Shown: positions 44,232 through 46,875 of the stretch, piece after piece
Position numbering within the stretch: the stretch's first letter is position 1
Layout of the letters: every line of letters starts with the position of its first letter
Source of the DNA: Microvirga sp. KLBC 81
Lineage (GTDB): Bacteria; Pseudomonadota; Alphaproteobacteria; Rhizobiales; Beijerinckiaceae
NCBI RefSeq assembly: GCF_003075415.1
Contig: NZ_QDAH01000045.1
Span: 1 to 46,875 of the forward strand
Direction of reading: 5' to 3'
DNA length: 46,875 bases
Translations under genes and position numbers: made by a program
Notes under the pieces: model-generated
Database searches by the model: none
The model's input: the letters and a program-made list of their open reading frames with translations, nothing else
What the model was told of the DNA's origin: nothing

Positions 44232-45677
44232 ATGGACGTAAGGCTACTCATCGGCGACCAGGACGCGACAGCCCAGAGCGGCGCGACCTTCGAGCGGCGC
44301 GATCCCGTGACGGGCGAGGTCGCCACGCGCGCGCCCGCCGGCGGTGTCGAGGATGCCAACAGGGCGATCGAAGCGGCGGCGGCTGCCTTTCCGCAATGGT
44401 CGGAAACGGGACCGGGCGAACGGCGCGCTCTCCTGTTGAAAGCCGCCGATCTGATGCAGACGAATGCCGGGCGGTTCACCGAGCTGATGGTGAAGGAAAC
44501 CGGTGCCACCGCGCCCTGGGCCGGGTTCAACGTGATGCTCGCGTCGAACATGCTGCGCGAGGCCGCCGCGATGACGACGCAGATCACGGGCGAAGTCATC
44601 CCCTCCGACAAGCCGGGCACGACCGCGCTCGCCATTCGCCAGCCGGCTGGCGTCTGCGTCGGCATGGCTCCCTGGAATGCTCCTGTGATCCTCGGCACCC
44701 GTGCGGTCGCCATGCCGCTCGCCTGCGGCAATACGCTGGTGCTCAAGGCCTCCGAGCTCTGCCCCGGCACGCATCGCCTCATCGGCGAAGTTCTGTCCCA
44801 AGCCGGTTTTCCGGCAGGCGTGATCAATGTCGTGACACACGCGGCAGCCGATGCGCCGAAGGTCGTCGAAGCCCTCATCGTCCATCCGGCCGTTCGCCGA
44901 GTGAATTTCACCGGCTCGACGCGCGTCGGCAAAATCATTGCCGAGATCGCGGCGCGGCATCTGAAGCCCGTTCTGCTGGAACTCGGCGGCAAGGCGCCTC
45001 TCATCGTGCTCGACGACGCCGATGTCGATGCCGCCGTGAATGCCGCAGCCTTCGGGGCCTTCCTCAACCAAGGCCAGATCTGCATGTCCACGGAGCGCAT
45101 CATCGTGGACGAGAAGGTGGCCGACGAGTTCGTCGCGAAACTCGCCGCCAAGGCCAAGGCCCTGCCCGCCGGCAATCCCCGCGAGCATGTGGTGCTCGGC
45201 TCCATCGTCAGCGCCGAGGAGGCGGAACGCGTCGAGCGGCTGGTGAAGGACGCGGTCGCGAAAGGCGGTTCGCTCGCGACAGGCGGCAGTCGCAACGGCA
45301 CGATCATGGAAGCGACGCTCGTCGACAACGTGGTTCCGGGCATGCGCATCTATGAGGAGGAATCCTTCGGCCCCGCCAAGAGCATCATCCGCGTGAAAGG
45401 AGTGGAGGAAGCGATCCGCGTCGCCAACGACACGGAATACGGCCTCTCCTCCGCCGTGTTCGGACGTGACATCCAGCGCGCCCTGCAGGTCGCCAAGCGT
45501 ATCCAGTCCGGTATCTGCCACATCAACGGCCCCACCGTCGGCGACGAGGCGCAAATGCCCTTCGGCGGCGTGAAAGGCTCCGGCTATGGCCGCTTCGGCG
45601 GCAAGGCAGCCATCGACGAGTTCACGGACCTGCGCTGGATCACCATCGAGGATCCGAACCAGCATTATCCGTTCTAA
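44232..45677 (+). CDS. NAD(P)-dependent aldehyde dehydrogenase (aromatic-aldehyde type)
   Basis: A 481-residue ALDH-superfamily enzyme. Catalytic Cys284 (NQGQICMS), general base Glu250 (LLELGGKAP), the cofactor-binding FTGSTRVGK (226-234) and Asn149 (APWNAP) are all present. The overall pattern resembles salicylaldehyde or vanillin dehydrogenases (VRRVNFTGSTRVGKIIAEIA, QICMSTERIIVDEKVADEFV). The exact aldehyde is inferred. GGGAGGACAGC precedes the ATG. A candidate operator and repeat R8 lie upstream. Confidence 0.88.
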   Translation: MDVRLLIGDQDATAQSGATFERRDPVTGEVATRAPAGGVEDANRAIEAAAAAFPQWSETGPGERRALLLKAADLMQTNAGRFTELMVKETGATAPWAGFNVMLASNMLREAAAMTTQITGEVIPSDKPGTTALAIRQPAGVCVGMAPWNAPVILGTRAVAMPLACGNTLVLKASELCPGTHRLIGEVLSQAGFPAGVINVVTHAAADAPKVVEALIVHPAVRRVNFTGSTRVGKIIAEIAARHLKPVLLELGGKAPLIVLDDADVDAAVNAAAFGAFLNQGQICMSTERIIVDEKVADEFVAKLAAKAKALPAGNPREHVVLGSIVSAEEAERVERLVKDAVAKGGSLATGGSRNGTIMEATLVDNVVPGMRIYEEESFGPAKSIIRVKGVEEAIRVANDTEYGLSSAVFGRDIQRALQVAKRIQSGICHINGPTVGDEAQMPFGGVKGSGYGRFGGKAAIDEFTDLRWITIEDPNQHYPF

Positions 45678-45701
45678 GCGATCATCGGCTCACCCAAGAC
45701 A

Positions 45702-45736
45702 AAGCCTCCCTGGGTTCCCCGGGAGGCTTCTCTTTT
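45702..45736 (+). terminator. Terminator after the aldehyde dehydrogenase gene
   Basis: AAGCCTCCC (45702-45710) pairs with GGGAGGCTT (45721-45729) with a GGG/CCC extension, followed by CTCTTTT. It also faces the end of the convergent lipoprotein gene. Confidence 0.8.
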
Positions 45737-45757
45737 GCAGGGCTGCGAACGCCGCCG

Positions 45758-46048
45758 TTACCAGCAACCACCCCAGCCGCAATAGTAATGCGGACGGGCC
45801 ACAGCTGCTCCGATCACCGCACCGCCGACGACGCCGGCAGCGGCACCGGCAGCCGCCTGATTGGCCGCCGTGTTCGACTGGGCCACGTTGTTGCGGTAGC
45901 TGGCGTTGACGCAGCGCGTGTAGGTCTTGGTCCCCGGCTTCAGACCCGTCTCCTGGCAGACAGCCTCGGCATTTGACATGGATTGTTCCGCCGTTTGGCA
46001 GCCGGCGAGCACAAGAGCCGTCGCCCCGAGAAGAATGGCAAGACGCAT
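45758..46048 (-). CDS. Glycine-zipper small lipoprotein
   Basis: A 96-residue precursor with the lipobox LVLAGC (Cys17). The mature part has two Cys (EAVCQETG and TRCVNAS), a Gly/Ala zipper (AAAGAAAGVVGGAVIGAAVA, about 65-84) able to form a membrane-embedded oligomer, and a Tyr/Trp/Cys-rich end (HYYCGWGGCW). It resembles other small Rhizobiales outer-membrane lipoproteins. Function unknown. AGAGGAAC precedes the ATG. Confidence 0.7.
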   Translation of the reverse strand: MRLAILLGATALVLAGCQTAEQSMSNAEAVCQETGLKPGTKTYTRCVNASYRNNVAQSNTAANQAAAGAAAGVVGGAVIGAAVARPHYYCGWGGCW

Positions 46049-46294
46049 TTCAGTTCCTCTTTGACATCGAAGTAAAATTTCCGATTGCTCAAGGTGAGCA
46101 GCGTTTCACAGCCCCAGACACGTCGAACCAGCCCTGTGAAAAGCCATCGGAATAAGAGGATCTCACTTCGGCCACGCTTGCTTTTCCGTGCGTAAGCACA
46201 CATTGAAGGCAGTTATTCTTACTGTTGGGACAGAAACCCACACAGAACTTTTCTTCAGTCTGCTACGTCATGCACCCACCTTCTTCCTTGGAGA

Positions 46295-46685
46295 GCCAAA
46301 CTGTCCTGGCCGCGTTCCACTCTTCCTATTGCCGGTCTGGCGATTCTCTCCTCAGGCCTGACGATGGCCGCCTCCTCCACGGCCAGGATCGCGCACCCCG
46401 TTCCCACCCTCTTCCACGGCAATTGGCGTGGTCTCGGGATATCAAGCGGGGCGTGCCGGAGGACGCCTTCGATGCAGCCTGCCGGGCGCACAACCTCTGT
46501 TATGAACGAATGGGTCGGGGAGCCTGCAGCTGCGACCGGGCATTCTTAGGGCGACGGCAGCCCTGGCTCAGCGCCGGAGAACGGACAAAACCGTGAGGAC
46601 CAAGGCCACCATGGACAACACGCTTTTCGCCCTCACGCCCTGCATCGAGGTAAGGAAAAGTCCGCATAGCGTGAGAAAGCGCTGA
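46295..46685 (+). pseudogene. Broken secreted phospholipase-A2-like gene
   Basis: The hydrophobic start (TLPIAGLAILSSGLTMAASS) runs in one frame through ARIAHPVPTLFHGNWRGLG, the frame shifts near 46441-46455 into VPEDAFDAACRAHNLCYERM, GRGACSCDRAFL, and shifts again near 46543-46550 into RATAALAQ-type sequence ending at the TGA 46683-46685. Bacterial PLA2-like proteins have HGNxCG, DAxDxxCxxHDxCY and CDCD blocks. Here the first Cys is replaced by Arg (46427-46429) and the HD catalytic pair reads HN. The 5' end has no clear start codon. The product would be non-functional as read. Family assignment is by recall. Confidence 0.6.
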
Positions 46686-46745
46686 ATTCCGGGCCTCCCC
46701 CCACCTTCCCCACCGGCCACAACCGCGCTATAGCCCCCGGTAACC

Positions 46746-46762
46746 GCCTGCCGCCGGCAGGC
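46746..46762. repeat. Short hairpin before icd
   Basis: GCCTGCC (46746-46752) pairs with GGCAGGC (46756-46762) around a 3-nt loop, 35 bp before the icd start. It would sit in the leader RNA and could affect stability or translation. Confidence 0.4.
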
Positions 46763-46797
46763 CTGTTCCAGTTCCTCAAGAAGCGCAAGGTGAGATC

Positions 46798-46875
46798 ATG
46801 GCGAAGATCAAGGTTGCCAATCCGGTCGTCGAACTCGACGGCGACGAGATGACCCGCATCATTTGGCAGTTCATC
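46798..46875 (+). CDS. icd: NADP-dependent isocitrate dehydrogenase, 5' end only
   Basis: Only the first 26 codons are in the window. [20 protein letters not shown] then IIWQFI matches the conserved N-terminus of the dimeric, eukaryotic-type NADP isocitrate dehydrogenase found in alphaproteobacteria, a TCA-cycle enzyme. AAGGTGAG precedes the ATG. The gene continues to the right. Confidence 0.9.
   Translation, partial: MAKIKVANPVVELDGDEMTRIIWQFI

Noticed and set aside
44244..45665. A 473-residue open frame antisense to the aldehyde dehydrogenase gene
   Set aside because: All ALDH catalytic motifs are in the opposite strand, and the antisense frame has shadow-type composition.

Overview
The window looks like a chromosomal segment of an alphaproteobacterium of the order Hyphomicrobiales (Rhizobiales), most likely Methylobacteriaceae and close to Microvirga. 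This is inferred from recalled family distributions: an Omp2b-type porin, Usg and ExoD proteins, HWE-family kinase remains, two NepR-like general-stress proteins, a high-GC codon pattern and Rhizobiales-style intergenic palindromes. No database search was possible.

Layout. 1-12.4 kb is a gene-poor accessory and stress zone. It holds two NepR-like anti-sigma homologues (401, 7341), a DUF551-like protein, a decayed HWE histidine kinase with about four frameshifts (2527-3526), a 1052-aa hybrid sensor kinase, a stand-alone receiver protein, a stress protein, several tiny membrane or secreted proteins, a lipoprotein and the major porin. Five of eight copies of a CTAG-bounded palindromic repeat family lie here. 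12.4-15.4 kb is a minus-strand run: cinA-like protein, gpt, acyl-CoA/ACP ligase. 15.5-19.4 kb carries sfsA, an FkbM methyltransferase, map, radC and a PRC-barrel protein. 19.5-23.7 kb carries exoD, usg, a GNAT and XRE-cupin pair, a formyltransferase, a flavin reductase and a possible 22-aa microprotein. 23.9-29.5 kb is a complete branched-chain amino acid ABC operon (livH-livM-livG-livF, a small membrane protein, then livK). 29.6-46 kb is mostly housekeeping: DUF1203 protein, ccdA, P1 peptidase, D-amino-acid dehydrogenase, rpe, an RTX-repeat protein, purB, cfa, two alpha/beta hydrolases, an LTXXQ periplasmic protein, rpsD, murI, trmJ and an aldehyde dehydrogenase. The right end has a glycine-zipper lipoprotein, a broken phospholipase-A2-like gene and the first 26 codons of icd.

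How it fits together. The left part suggests a general stress response periphery: NepR homologues without phyR or ecfG beside them, and EcfG-like promoter matches (GGAAC-N16-CGTT type) before a 24-aa membrane protein and before the PRC-barrel protein. The core operons are ordinary. The strongest non-genic signal is the repeat family: modular palindromes with CTAGAGC/GCTCTAG-like ends, three of which supply the TAG stop codon of the adjoining minus-strand gene in identical geometry. I found no CRISPR array, tRNA, rRNA, complete insertion sequence or prophage, and no clear new defence or biosynthetic system.
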